Positions 40,563 through 49,245 of a DNA stretch of 55,368 nucleotides are shown here, piece after piece (position 1 is the first letter of the stretch; each line of letters opens with the position of its first letter). Position numbers and translations under genes: made by a program. Source of the stretch: a virus. The DNA is taken from positions 1 through 55,368 of IMG/VR virus record IMGVR_UViG_3300049489_000171. One strand, written 5' to 3'. Under the pieces are notes generated by a model, which saw nothing but the letters and a program-made list of their open reading frames with translations, searched no databases and was not told where the DNA came from.

Positions 40563-40753
40563 TTATCATTCCTCTTGAAATTGATAGGTAAGTTGACTCG
40601 GCCTTCCAGCCGCCCGAGTTCGATTGGGGTCCCGGTTTACCGGCCCGCTCTCACCTTTGCCCCGTGCGTGGGGCTCGCGACGCATCCGTCTCCCGGCTCT
40701 TGCGAGGTCCCGGGCGGGAGGCGTGAAATTCTGTTGGCAGTCGCTTTAGCGAC
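40563..40753 (-). promoter_or_regulatory. Structured leader of the capsid gene (five hairpins)
   Basis: In minus-strand order: GTCGCT/AGCGAC (40753-40740), CTCCCG/CGGGAG (40720-40690), GCCCC/GGGGC (40674-40659), CCGG-TAAA-CCGG (40643-40632) and ACTCGG/CCGAGT (40619-40596). They fill a gene-free stretch unusual in this packed operon. A role in capsid mRNA stability or translation is likely. No known RNA family was recognised. Confidence 0.55.
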
Positions 40754-40778
40754 GGATGTTGCGAAGGTAGTTGCTCAT
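40746..40778 (-). CDS. Possible 10-residue peptide (MSNYLRNIRR)
   Basis: The ATG at 40778 overlaps the stop of the preceding gene as ATGA, the coupling used throughout this genome. Ten codons later TAA lies in the first leader hairpin. It could be a leader peptide affecting the capsid leader, or chance. Confidence 0.25.
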   Translation of the reverse strand: MSNYLRNIRR

Positions 40779-42070
40779 TGCGGGAACGGTCTCATCAACG
40801 GATCGCCTGTGGCGAGGTGCGTGTATTCCAGCGTGCACCACGCGGCTTCGCAAAGCGTGCGTCCACTCAGCAGCACGCGGAATGCGTCAAGGTATTTACT
40901 CTGCGGTTTCGGAGTTTGGTGGAACCCACCCTCGTTCGTCCCCATGTGCGAGATCGCCGAGAACCCCGCCGAACGCAGCGACGCTGCCCACCGGCTGCCG
41001 TAGGATGCCCCGCCGAGGAACAGTCCGCCGCTCGTCGAGCCGGCCATGTCGCCAGCCCACGTCGATTGTTTGCCGTTCTGAAAGCCGGTGCCGAGACCGA
41101 TCTGGAACGTGACTGTCGGTGTCGCTGTACCGTCATCCAGCGTCGCGGAAGTCCAACCCAAGCCGCTGGCTGCGGGCAGCAGGTCTTCCGCAATCCCGGT
41201 CGGGGTTGCTGAGTGCCAGTAATCTACGTCCAGCCCGAGGTCGATCAACTTCTTGCCCATCAGCGCCTGTTTCGCCGCTCTACCCCATGATGAATCCAAC
41301 TCGGTAACAGCGACCAGCACCTTGCGAGCCGATTGCAGGCTGGCAGGAATCTGGAAATTGCCCGCCTTGCCGAGAAGCACCCGGCTGTTATCCCACAGCG
41401 TCGTCGTCGCAGCGTGGCTGGCGTCCTCGTGGGTGTAGTAGCCGATCACGCCGGTCAGCAGGTTGTCCATGATGGAGTAGTCGCCAGACCAGCTTGATTT
41501 GAACTGCGTGAACTTATCTGATGTTTCGGTGCCTCCACCTGCTTCTAGCCAATCGTCATCGTCCACCACTTCCAGCGCAGACGTGACATTCGCGGTGTCA
41601 TAGCCTGATGTCGGGCTGCCCTTGTGGCTGGCCACGCTATCGCCAAAGCTCACGATTGTGTCGGCTGCCCTCATGGGGTAGTACCCGTCGCCAGTGCTGA
41701 GCATCAGCGGCTCTGCGTTCTGCGCGATGATGCGCTTAACCAGTCCGACCATCAGCGCGAAGTTTGCATTGACGCTGACGGTATCAGTCGTGTCGCGGAA
41801 CTCCATCTTGACGGGGCAACCAGCAGTGCAGAACACGGCATAGGCATCGACTGCGACGACCTTCGCGTACAGGTCAGCCCAAAAGCCAGCCAATCGCCCG
41901 GCGGCGTATGCCCATGTCGTTGCCGAGCCAAGCGCATAGACGAACTGATTGCTGGTCGGTATGCCGTACATCGCGCAGTAGCGGTCAGCAATCGTCTGGC
42001 TGTCAGCGTGATCGCTGTTCACGACCACAACCGCATGGGCTGCGATGTCGAGCTTGTCGCGCACGGTCAT
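40775..42070 (-). CDS. TIGR03790-like protein in the head operon, 431 aa
   Basis: The N-terminus HAVVVVNSDHADSQTIADRY, followed by CAMYGIP, resembles the TIGR03790 pattern (NsnspdS..iA.yY...R.IP). The end, EYTHLATGDPLMRPF, matches that family's GDPLyrPF close. VIGYYTHEDASH and GGLFLGGASYG lie between. The family is of unknown function in bacteria. Its place between scaffold and capsid suggests a virion or assembly role here. It overlaps the upstream gene by 4 bp. Pattern-based call. Confidence 0.6.
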   Translation of the reverse strand: MTVRDKLDIAAHAVVVVNSDHADSQTIADRYCAMYGIPTSNQFVYALGSATTWAYAAGRLAGFWADLYAKVVAVDAYAVFCTAGCPVKMEFRDTTDTVSVNANFALMVGLVKRIIAQNAEPLMLSTGDGYYPMRAADTIVSFGDSVASHKGSPTSGYDTANVTSALEVVDDDDWLEAGGGTETSDKFTQFKSSWSGDYSIMDNLLTGVIGYYTHEDASHAATTTLWDNSRVLLGKAGNFQIPASLQSARKVLVAVTELDSSWGRAAKQALMGKKLIDLGLDVDYWHSATPTGIAEDLLPAASGLGWTSATLDDGTATPTVTFQIGLGTGFQNGKQSTWAGDMAGSTSGGLFLGGASYGSRWAASLRSAGFSAISHMGTNEGGFHQTPKPQSKYLDAFRVLLSGRTLCEAAWCTLEYTHLATGDPLMRPFPQ

Positions 42071-42891
42071 GTCGTGCCGTCGCCGTTCATGGTCCAGTCT
42101 GCGCCCGAGCCTTGGTTGGCCCCGGCGTTCCAGTCAGCCGCGACCTGCGTGCCCCCGTAGAACACAATCGGCGTGACGCCCGGCGCAGAGCCATCAACGC
42201 CCAAATCTCGCTCGTTGCCAAAGTCGTAGTCGGTCGGTGTGATGTAGTGGGCGGCGGTATCGCCTGCGGTGATCCATGCCAGCTTGACCTCACCGGGGAA
42301 CCACGCGCCGGGGGTATTGTTTGCAAACAAATACCACGAGGCATAGGTGCCGAAGGTCATGCCGGTGGCAGTCACAATGTCGCCGCTCCCGCTCAAAGCA
42401 CCATCTACCCATACGAAAGCGCGTGTGACTGATCCATCGTTGTACGCCGCAAAATGCACCGTATTATCCTGCCCGACGACCAGCGGGACAGTGCCTGCAC
42501 TCGTATTCGGCCCGTTGATATTCACGAAGTTAAGCGTCGGTGCGCCACCGGCTATCATTGTCAACCGCACTAGCGGGTTCGCAAACAAAAACTGCTTCTG
42601 TGCCGCCACGCTGGTCGGGTTGACGATGAATACAGCGGTGAAATAACTATGCGTCCCACCGAACGGATCGGACGGTGAGGTCATATAATCACTCGTCCCG
42701 TCAAAGACGACAGCGTTGTGGCCGGGGTAGGACGCAGGCGCGCCGTACTCCCATACCGCCTTCCCGCTGCCTGGGTCGGCCACATAAGACCCAGTGAACT
42801 CCTGGTCCTCGTAGGTGGCCTCCCAGATGCGCTTGCCGCCGCCGGGATCAGCGACGTAACCTGCGCCTGTCCGAACCCGGCGGGTTACCAT
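42067..42891 (-). CDS. LamG/concanavalin-like lectin, probable head decoration
   Basis: A 274-residue protein. A short N-terminal repeat (YVADPGGGKRIWE / YVADPGSGKAVWE) is followed by a jelly-roll-like domain: NAVVFDGTSDYMTSPSD, YFTAVFIVNPTSV, GEVKLAWITAGDTA. Such domains bind carbohydrate. Located in the head gene group, it may decorate the capsid. The initiating codon overlaps the scaffold end closely. Confidence 0.65.
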   Translation of the reverse strand: MVTRRVRTGAGYVADPGGGKRIWEATYEDQEFTGSYVADPGSGKAVWEYGAPASYPGHNAVVFDGTSDYMTSPSDPFGGTHSYFTAVFIVNPTSVAAQKQFLFANPLVRLTMIAGGAPTLNFVNINGPNTSAGTVPLVVGQDNTVHFAAYNDGSVTRAFVWVDGALSGSGDIVTATGMTFGTYASWYLFANNTPGAWFPGEVKLAWITAGDTAAHYITPTDYDFGNERDLGVDGSAPGVTPIVFYGGTQVAADWNAGANQGSGADWTMNGDGTT

Positions 42892-43776
42892 TTAGGCTGC
42901 TTTCGCCTGCGAGTTGTAGTAGTCGATCCGCATCCGCTCGACCATGCTGCGGTACGCCGCGTCGGTCTCGTACAACCGCTTGCCGTCGGGGCCGAGCTTG
43001 GCCTGTGCTGCGTTGATGGCCGCCTCGCCGGTCGGCTGGCCTGCGGGCACGTCGGCCCCCGGCTTCGCCGTTCGCGGCTGTCGCGACTTGGCGATCAGCG
43101 TTTCGAACGTCTTGAACACCGCAGCGGCGTTGGGGCCGGCCGTGGCCTGACGCAGCGTCTCATACTGGTCGAGGGCGAGGTTGGCCTTGGCCCACTGCGC
43201 GACGTTGCGGATGCGCGTGTCGGCGTCGTCGCCGAGTTCAGCCTTGATGGTTGCAGGGTCAGGCGCCAGCTCAGCCTCATAGGCCGCCAGCATCCCCACC
43301 ACCTCGTTGAACGCCTCGTTGCTCATCTGCTTCTCGCCCGCCCACTTCTGGAAGGTCTGCAGCAGCGGATGCTCCATGTCCAGCGCGCCGTCAAGCGCCT
43401 CAGGGAGCTTCACCTCGTACTTGCCGTCCTTGGGCGCACCAGTGAAGGCGCCCATGCGCTTCTCGAGTTCGGCGTAGGCTTTCGCCTGTTCGCCGACGTT
43501 CTTGTACTTGTCGGCCTTGTACCACTCAGGGGCCTTGCCCTCGCCCTTCACCCCCTCAAGCAGAAACCAGTCAGACTCGTCCTGGCTGACCGCTGGCTTC
43601 TCGGCGGCAGGCGCCGGAGGCGTGACTTCAGCCTCTACCTTGTCCGCCTCAGGCAACAAAGATTCAGGCGCTGGCGCAGCGGCCGGAGTTTCAGGGGTAG
43701 CCGCTACCGGAGTCGTCGGTGCTGCGGCCGCGGGTGTCGCCGGATCGGCGGCTGCGGGTGTCGCTTCAGTGGTCAT
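42892..43776 (-). CDS. Scaffolding protein
   Basis: 294 residues with a long Ala/Pro/Thr-rich N-terminus (~1-70), a helical acidic middle (KAYAELEKRMGAFTGAPKDG), and a basic helical end (YRSMVERMRIDYYNSQAK) of the type that binds capsid. It sits between connector and capsid genes as in T7-type phages. It directs procapsid assembly and leaves before DNA packaging. Confidence 0.78.
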   Translation of the reverse strand: MTTEATPAAADPATPAAAAPTTPVAATPETPAAAPAPESLLPEADKVEAEVTPPAPAAEKPAVSQDESDWFLLEGVKGEGKAPEWYKADKYKNVGEQAKAYAELEKRMGAFTGAPKDGKYEVKLPEALDGALDMEHPLLQTFQKWAGEKQMSNEAFNEVVGMLAAYEAELAPDPATIKAELGDDADTRIRNVAQWAKANLALDQYETLRQATAGPNAAAVFKTFETLIAKSRQPRTAKPGADVPAGQPTGEAAINAAQAKLGPDGKRLYETDAAYRSMVERMRIDYYNSQAKAA

Positions 43777-43786
43777 GGGTGCCCTC

Positions 43787-44035
43787 TCAGACAGTTTTCG
43801 CCAGTTTTATCTGGCGGTGGATGCCGCGAACAAACGCGCGGCGCGCTTCGTAGTAGGCGTACTTGGCGATGGACGAGTCAGGCGGTACGTCTTGCGCCTC
43901 TATCTGGTCTGTCCACAGTGCCAGCAACTCGCGGGCGCGGACATCGGTCTCGAACACCGAGTACAGCGACAGCAGGCGGCGGTGTTCGTCTATGTTCTTC
44001 TGATCTGGCTTTGCGATGTCGAGAAAGTCACTCAC
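43787..44035 (-). CDS. Small protein between connector and scaffold, 82 aa
   Basis: Mostly helical (IDEHRRLLSLYSVFETDVRA; AYYEARRAFVRGIHRQIKLA). It overlaps the connector gene by 4 bp. Small genes at this spot occur in several podophages and are of unknown role, perhaps in assembly. Confidence 0.65.
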   Translation of the reverse strand: MSDFLDIAKPDQKNIDEHRRLLSLYSVFETDVRARELLALWTDQIEAQDVPPDSSIAKYAYYEARRAFVRGIHRQIKLAKTV

Positions 44036-45597
44036 TGCGCCGGCTCCTGCATCTGCCGCATGGCCTGGGCGTTGGCCATCGCCTTCTCAGCCAACTCCTT
44101 CTTTTCTTCCTCAGTGCGCAGCAAGCCCATGTCACCGCCGAACTTCTCCATGAAGAACTTCGGCAGGTTCTCGACCTTCATCTCCTGCACGAGCAACTGC
44201 GCAGCGACCTCTGGCCCCAGCATGGCCATCGCGCTCATCGTGTTCTGCACCGCCAGCGCGTCCTGCGCGCCCTGCGTCTGGGCAAACGGCGACGTGTACT
44301 TGATGTTGACCTGCCGGCCGTCGACCTTGTACTTGGAGATGATGCCCCGCCGTTGCAGGATGTACACCCCGCGGCGGACGACCTTGGCCAGCCACTCGGC
44401 CTGGATGCGGCCCATCTCGCCGTTCATCGCCCACAGGCGGTTGCGGTCGTTGACGCTGACCTCGGTGGCGCTGCGTACAGCCCCTTCAGTGGGCTCCGGC
44501 CCCAGCATCGTGCGCCGCACGCGCTGGCGCAGGTCGGTCATCAGGTTCTCGGTGATGGCGAAGTTGCCGCCGATGTCGAGTACCCGGAGCGACGGGTTGC
44601 CGTTGTCGTTGGTGGCCACCGGCAGGATCGTGTTGGGGGCGAGCACTGCCGTGTACGGGTTCAACACGCCGTCTGACACCCCCGTGACCGGCGGCGCCAC
44701 TGACAAAGCCGAGTGGCGCAGGACGAACTCCTGCATCTTGTCCAAGGTCCGGGCATCCGAGAGTGCCAGCAGCACCCGACCGCGGCCGTAGGCTTCGCCA
44801 GCGGTCTTGGTGGCGCGGGCCACGATCCGCGGGCAACTCGGGCCGTAGTCATAGCGCCAGATGATCGCCTTGTCCTCGCAGACGATCACGATGCCGTAAT
44901 ACTTCTTGGTCTCCGGGTGGTAGACCTCGGCCTGCACCACCTCAACCGGCTCGTCCGGCTTCTCGCGGATCTTCTGCGCCAGAGTGTCCGGCAGGTCGAT
45001 CTCCTCGAGCCCGGCGTACATCCGCAGCAGGTTGCGCCCCGTCGGCTTGCGCAGCATGAAGGTCGTCTCAACCTCACCGTTCGGCCCTTCCTCGATCTCG
45101 ATGGTGCTGGAAGGCACCGCAGAGAAAACGAACGGGTTCTGGTCGTCGCCTTCGTCAAAATCCATTGCGCCGGTACCGACCATCAGGTCCAGCGCCATCT
45201 CGTTCGCCACCTGGGCGAAGTTGCTGTGGTTCAGGTAGTCGAAGAAGATCTCGGTGTCGTTGCGCAGCCCTGCCAGGATCTCGGGCGTGATCTTGCGCTT
45301 GTCGATGTCCCCGCCGGGAGTCAATTCAGCCCAGCGGGTCCAGCCTGGGAACAGCAGCGCGCACATGGTGTTGGCCGCGGTATACGTCGACTCCTGCAGC
45401 GTGGAGTCGTACAGGACGTTGTTGCGCACCTGCCCTTCCGTGTACCAGTGGAAGGTCTCTCGCGACGGCATGGCGAAGCGGTAGGCATCCGCATAGGTGG
45501 AGCGCCACAACTCCTTGCGCTCAGCCGCCTTCCCCCGCCGCTTCAGCAGCGCTTCAGCGTCTTCGAGGTCTGTCGGCAGCTCGGTGATCAGGGCCAT
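44032..45597 (-). CDS. Head-to-tail connector (portal)
   Basis: 521 residues of the podovirus connector family: WRSTYADAYRFAMPSRE, ANTMCALLFPGWTRWAELTP, AYGRGRVLLALSDARTLDKM, and EVSVNDRNRLWAMNGEMGRI. It forms the dodecamer at the packaging vertex. The size agrees with T7 gp8 (536). Confidence 0.92.
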   Translation of the reverse strand: MALITELPTDLEDAEALLKRRGKAAERKELWRSTYADAYRFAMPSRETFHWYTEGQVRNNVLYDSTLQESTYTAANTMCALLFPGWTRWAELTPGGDIDKRKITPEILAGLRNDTEIFFDYLNHSNFAQVANEMALDLMVGTGAMDFDEGDDQNPFVFSAVPSSTIEIEEGPNGEVETTFMLRKPTGRNLLRMYAGLEEIDLPDTLAQKIREKPDEPVEVVQAEVYHPETKKYYGIVIVCEDKAIIWRYDYGPSCPRIVARATKTAGEAYGRGRVLLALSDARTLDKMQEFVLRHSALSVAPPVTGVSDGVLNPYTAVLAPNTILPVATNDNGNPSLRVLDIGGNFAITENLMTDLRQRVRRTMLGPEPTEGAVRSATEVSVNDRNRLWAMNGEMGRIQAEWLAKVVRRGVYILQRRGIISKYKVDGRQVNIKYTSPFAQTQGAQDALAVQNTMSAMAMLGPEVAAQLLVQEMKVENLPKFFMEKFGGDMGLLRTEEEKKELAEKAMANAQAMRQMQEPAQ

Positions 45598-45900
45598 CTA
45601 GATGCCGCCGAACCGACGGGCAGCGCGGACCCGGCGTTTGCCCCCGCTTTGGGCGCCATACCCCCTCGCGTTCGACTGCGCCAACCCATAGTTGTCCGCC
45701 GCAGGGCCGTTGGTTGAGTCGCCACGAGGCAGCCGCGAGTCCGCCGAGCCACGCGCGATACGCAGTCCCTGGGCCGCGGTGTACATCCGTTTGATGCGGA
45801 TGTTGGCGTCCTCGTCCAGGTCCATCAGCTGCGCTACCTGCCGCTTGCGGAGTGCCTTCGCGGACGGGTCTTCTTTCGGTGTGTCCGGTGACGAGCCCAT
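45598..45900 (-). CDS. Small protein before the connector, 100 aa
   Basis: Start ATG 45900 (MGSSPDTPKEDPSAKA) is chosen because it abuts the upstream stop; the frame is open further. The N-terminal half is helical and charged, the end Gly/Arg-rich and probably disordered (GYGAQSGGKRRVRAARRFGG). It could be virion-associated. Family unknown. Confidence 0.65.
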   Translation of the reverse strand: MGSSPDTPKEDPSAKALRKRQVAQLMDLDEDANIRIKRMYTAAQGLRIARGSADSRLPRGDSTNGPAADNYGLAQSNARGYGAQSGGKRRVRAARRFGGI

Positions 45901-46286
45901 TACAGTCCTCTGGTCATGTGTGCGTACAGTTGGTACGGCGTGTGAACAAGCGGCAGGCGCAGCCCAAGGGCCATCTTCACCGCGTCGACGCAGGTCAGCG
46001 GGCCGAAGTGCCACGCCAGCGAGGTAACCCCGAGCTGAATCCTCGTGTTGACTGGCACGAACGTGGGCTTCAGCGCGGCCGGCAGGTAGTCTTCCGGCGA
46101 CACCAGATGCGCCTGCAGCGTCAGCAACTCGTATGCCGGGTCGATCCGCACCCACACGTCCCGGTCGTTAAGCCACAACTCGACGTGCTTGAACCCGTCT
46201 TTCAGCCAGCGCATGTACCACTTGCCGTCGTCAGCGTCAGGCAAGTTGCGGAAGACCACGACAGCGTCGATCGGGTACTCAGACAC
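45900..46286 (-). CDS. Conserved phage protein, 128 aa, NlpC/papain-like call possible
   Basis: GTG 46286 overlaps the terminase stop. The sequence EYPIDAVVVFRNLP is followed by GFKHVELWLNDRDVWVRID and LAWHFGPLTCVDAVKMALG. A His late in the first half and a Cys in the TCVD motif might form a papain-like pair, as in some phage proteins next to terminase. The pairing is speculative. Function unknown. Confidence 0.6.
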   Translation of the reverse strand: MSEYPIDAVVVFRNLPDADDGKWYMRWLKDGFKHVELWLNDRDVWVRIDPAYELLTLQAHLVSPEDYLPAALKPTFVPVNTRIQLGVTSLAWHFGPLTCVDAVKMALGLRLPLVHTPYQLYAHMTRGL

Positions 46287-47748
46287 CGAAAACGTTCCAA
46301 TTCGCGTTGGCCCGAATCGGCCCCGTCGGTCGAGTAATCGGCGCCGTGGTGTTGGCGTTGACGATCTCATGCTCGCCGGCGTCCATCAGGCCGTACTCCG
46401 CTGCTTCAGCGACGTGCGAGAACATGTCCTTCACCGGCACGTCGCGGTAGCGCGAGTCGTCGGTCAGCAGCTTGATGCGGGCGTAGTGGTAGCCTCCGGC
46501 CAGCGCCTTGCGCAAGTGCTTCATCTTCGGCGACAGCAGCAGTCCGGGTTTGCCGCCCACCGTGCGGGTCAGGGGTCGATCCAGCGCCGCGCGGCGGATC
46601 TCCGGGTCGTTGGTCGTACACGGCAATGCCGGCACGCCGTTGGCCCGCAGCACCCGGAACGCCGTGTCACTGTCGGTCTGCGCCCGGATGTCGCCAGACG
46701 GGTCACCACGAAAGACGAAAGTTATGGCCCCTGCGCACTTGGCCTGCATCTCGGCGCAGCGAACCTTGATCTCGTTGGCCAGCATCTTGGCATCACCGTC
46801 CTCGATGACGATTTCCTCGAGGCCGTACCACTGGTTGTTGACCTGCCGCTGCCAGAAGACCGCGGCCGGGGTGAGCCCGAAGTCGAGGCCCACGTAGCAG
46901 ACCCCCGGCACCGGGTTCAGGATCTCCTTGGCCAGATGGACCGACTCCGCGTAGTCCGGGTGCACCGGCTTGCCGTCAAAGCTCAGCCCGATCTGGTTGG
47001 CAAGGTTGACCTTGATCCAGTCTTCCTTCTTGCCCTGCATCTGCCGCTGGTAGTAGCTATCGCGGATGCTGGGGGTGCCCTCGCAATCCGGGTTCACCAC
47101 CCACTTGTCGTCGACCTTGATGACACCGGGGGGTTGTGTGAAGAACTCCCAGTCCGGCAAGTCGCCCAGGTCCCACAAGTCCTGCATCCGCTGCAACCAG
47201 TGGTCGCCGTCCCAGGCGTTGGTGTCCGCCAGGATGCCTGACCAGTTGTGCCAGCCGAAGCCCTTGAACCGACCCGTGCGTGAGTGCAGGGTGTCGATCA
47301 CGGACTTGGGCTGCTGCTTGATCTCGTTGGCCCACGCACCGGTCAGGTTCGCACCGCGAATCCGCTCAGCCGCCTTCTCGGAGTCCAGCGCGATGAACAT
47401 GACGTTGGCCAGCACGCGGGTGCCGTCATCAAGGTCGAAGTCCAGGCGGTGTTCGGGTGGCGGGCCAAACGTGAAACTGCCGCAACCCTTGGGCACCACC
47501 GACATCCAGTCACGGATCGTCGTCGACTTCAACTGCGGCAGCGTGCCGCGAGTCACCATCCAGTTCGACTCACGGACGTCTTGCTTGTTGGGCTTCTCGC
47601 TGCAGATCAACTTGAACAGTTTGACCGCGGTAGCGATCGTCTTGCCGGCGCCCAGCGGCCCGCGCAGGATCTGCACGTTCTTCGTCGACTCGCCAAAGCG
47701 CTCCAGCGTCGGCCCTTGCGGCTTGTAGACCAGCTGCGCCTTGCTCAA
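46279..47748 (-). CDS. terL: Terminase large subunit
   Basis: 489 residues. Walker A GPLGAGKT (30-37), NWMVTRGTLPQLKSTTI, FIALDSEKAAERIRGANLTG with GAWANEI as Walker B, and a nuclease domain beginning YVGLDFGLTPAAVF, with MDAGEHEIVNA late. It packages DNA into the procapsid. It overlaps the small-subunit gene by 4 bp. Confidence 0.93.
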   Translation of the reverse strand: MSKAQLVYKPQGPTLERFGESTKNVQILRGPLGAGKTIATAVKLFKLICSEKPNKQDVRESNWMVTRGTLPQLKSTTIRDWMSVVPKGCGSFTFGPPPEHRLDFDLDDGTRVLANVMFIALDSEKAAERIRGANLTGAWANEIKQQPKSVIDTLHSRTGRFKGFGWHNWSGILADTNAWDGDHWLQRMQDLWDLGDLPDWEFFTQPPGVIKVDDKWVVNPDCEGTPSIRDSYYQRQMQGKKEDWIKVNLANQIGLSFDGKPVHPDYAESVHLAKEILNPVPGVCYVGLDFGLTPAAVFWQRQVNNQWYGLEEIVIEDGDAKMLANEIKVRCAEMQAKCAGAITFVFRGDPSGDIRAQTDSDTAFRVLRANGVPALPCTTNDPEIRRAALDRPLTRTVGGKPGLLLSPKMKHLRKALAGGYHYARIKLLTDDSRYRDVPVKDMFSHVAEAAEYGLMDAGEHEIVNANTTAPITRPTGPIRANANWNVFGV

Positions 47749-48395
47749 TTGTCGTCCTCGGCGCCCTGCGTGAACTCGCCGTCCATGATCGGTGTGGCCT
47801 GCTGGTCGCCCGCCAGGTTGACGATCTGAACCGTCACCCGGGCCTGCTCCTCGTCAGTACCCCACAGCTTCTTGTTCTTGCCCAGCAACTCGGCAGCCTT
47901 CAGCGCCAGTTCGGGGTCTCGCAGCGCCTCGAGCGCGTCGCCCTTCTCGTCGGTCAGCAACTCGCCATTGCGCCCCCGGAGCTTGATCCTGTCCATCCCG
48001 TAGTCGTGAAGCTCTTTGACCCGGACCAGCACGCCGTCGCCACTCAGCCCCAGCACGGCCTCGGAGTAGCGCTTGGCTGTCTCGATCGCGGCAGCCATAT
48101 CCTTGCGCTGCCGCCAGCGGGTGTACGTGCTCTTGTCGAGCCGGTAGCCCAACCCGTACATGATCTGCTGGGCGTTGGTCAGGTGAAAGTTGGTCTGCAT
48201 CAGCGCGTCCAGGTAGTGCCGATGCTGCAGCCCCAGCGCCTTCTTCAGCTGCAGGTACTGCCGGCGCATCCCTTCCGCGGTGCCGTTGTGGTTCTTGACC
48301 GGCGTCGAAACCGGCTTGGCCTTGCGTGGGTGCCGCGTGAAGTGCCACGCCGGTACGGTCGACGGCTCGTCAACAGCCAACCAGTCGTCGCTCAC
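47745..48395 (-). CDS. terS: Terminase small subunit
   Basis: 216 residues. GTG 48395 overlaps the upstream TGA. The middle shows a helix-turn-helix-like part (LTNAQQIMYGLGYRLDKSTY, TRWRQRKDM), typical of DNA recognition in small terminases, then a helical region (GKNKKLWGTDEEQARVTVQI). Directly before terL. Confidence 0.75.
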   Translation of the reverse strand: MSDDWLAVDEPSTVPAWHFTRHPRKAKPVSTPVKNHNGTAEGMRRQYLQLKKALGLQHRHYLDALMQTNFHLTNAQQIMYGLGYRLDKSTYTRWRQRKDMAAAIETAKRYSEAVLGLSGDGVLVRVKELHDYGMDRIKLRGRNGELLTDEKGDALEALRDPELALKAAELLGKNKKLWGTDEEQARVTVQIVNLAGDQQATPIMDGEFTQGAEDDN

Positions 48396-49033
48396 GCCGC
48401 CCGGCCTTGCGGCAACATGATGACCTTGCCGCTGTTCATGCCCCGTCGAGCGCGCACGTTGGACATCCCGGCGGCGCACTCACCGGGTGTCGGCCCGCCG
48501 CGCATCGAGATCAGGGTGGCGATGTAGCTCAACTGGTCGTCGTAGATCTGCTTGGCCATGCCGGGGTCGTAGCGCCCCTTGATCCGACCGGCCATCTCCT
48601 CAAGGCAGTCGACGTACAACGGCCAGTCCCGCGCGCAGGCGGCCAAAGCCACAGCCCGCCGGACGTCAGAGTCTTTCAGCTCGCCGAGGTAGAAGCCCTT
48701 GCGAGCAAACGCCGAGCCTTCGTTGACCCGGTATATCTCGACGTCGTCCTGGGTCTCGACGTGGGTGTACTGCCCTTCACTCAGGAAGCGGTTGTGCCGC
48801 GCCAGCGTGGTCGGGTTGGCCACCACCGTCTTGACGCCGTCGATAACCCGGGTGGGGCGGAAATAGACGTACTCGCCGTCGCAGACCCACATCCGCGAGA
48901 TCCCCGACAGCTTCTTGATCATCGCGTGCGCCCGCTTGTTCTCGAAGGGCAGCTTGGCGCCAGGTTCAACCTTGACAGCCTTCTTGCGCCGTTTCTTCGG
49001 CGGTGATATGTCCAGCCAGTCGGTGTCGTTCAT
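48392..49033 (-). CDS. First late gene, 213 aa, unknown
   Basis: Ribosome site GGAGAA before ATG 49033. A basic N-terminus (PPKKRRKKAVKVEPG) is followed by WVCDGEYVYFRPTRVIDG and MAKQIYDDQLSYIATLISMR. It precedes terminase and may take part in packaging or late regulation. I do not recognise the family. It is the first gene after the leader terminator. Confidence 0.65.
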   Translation of the reverse strand: MNDTDWLDISPPKKRRKKAVKVEPGAKLPFENKRAHAMIKKLSGISRMWVCDGEYVYFRPTRVIDGVKTVVANPTTLARHNRFLSEGQYTHVETQDDVEIYRVNEGSAFARKGFYLGELKDSDVRRAVALAACARDWPLYVDCLEEMAGRIKGRYDPGMAKQIYDDQLSYIATLISMRGGPTPGECAAGMSNVRARRGMNSGKVIMLPQGRAA

Positions 49034-49080
49034 GCGGTTCTCCGGGATTGGGTGTCGCTTTCGCGGCCAATAGGCACGGC

Positions 49081-49123
49081 AAAAAGAACCCCCGATGGTG
49101 CGCTACGTGGAAGCGTCGGGGGT
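49081..49123 (-). terminator. Terminator in the late-operon leader (possible attenuator)
   Basis: On the minus strand the stem ACCCCCGA (49123-49116) pairs with TCGGGGGT (49095-49088), followed by TCTTTTT. It lies ~50 bp before the first late gene, so late transcription must read through it. This fits control by antitermination. Confidence 0.6.
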
Positions 49124-49144
49124 GTTGTTTACTTGTGCGAGAGG

Positions 49145-49227
49145 TCCAACCCCCGGCCCCGCGCTCCGGTGCAGCCGGGAGAACGCGGCGCGGGAGGCCC
49201 GGGTTTTCGCCGGAACCGGGGGTTGGA
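49145..49227 (-). other. Large branched inverted repeat in the late leader
   Basis: A perfect 12-bp inverted repeat, TCCAACCCCCGG (49145-49156) / CCGGGGGTTGGA (49216-49227), encloses a second one, CCCGCGC (49158-49164) / GCGCGGG (49188-49194). The RNA would be strongly folded just upstream of the leader terminator. Confidence 0.6.
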
Positions 49228-49245
49228 TGTTCGAAATAGCAGAGG

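Noticed and set aside
40596-40753. tRNA gene in the capsid leader
   Set aside because: The stems lie in series rather than as a cloverleaf; no acceptor stem or T-loop sequence.
42718-44676. 652-codon open frame on the + strand opposite scaffold and connector
   Set aside because: Arg/Leu/Gly-rich shadow of real late genes; no start signal or motif.
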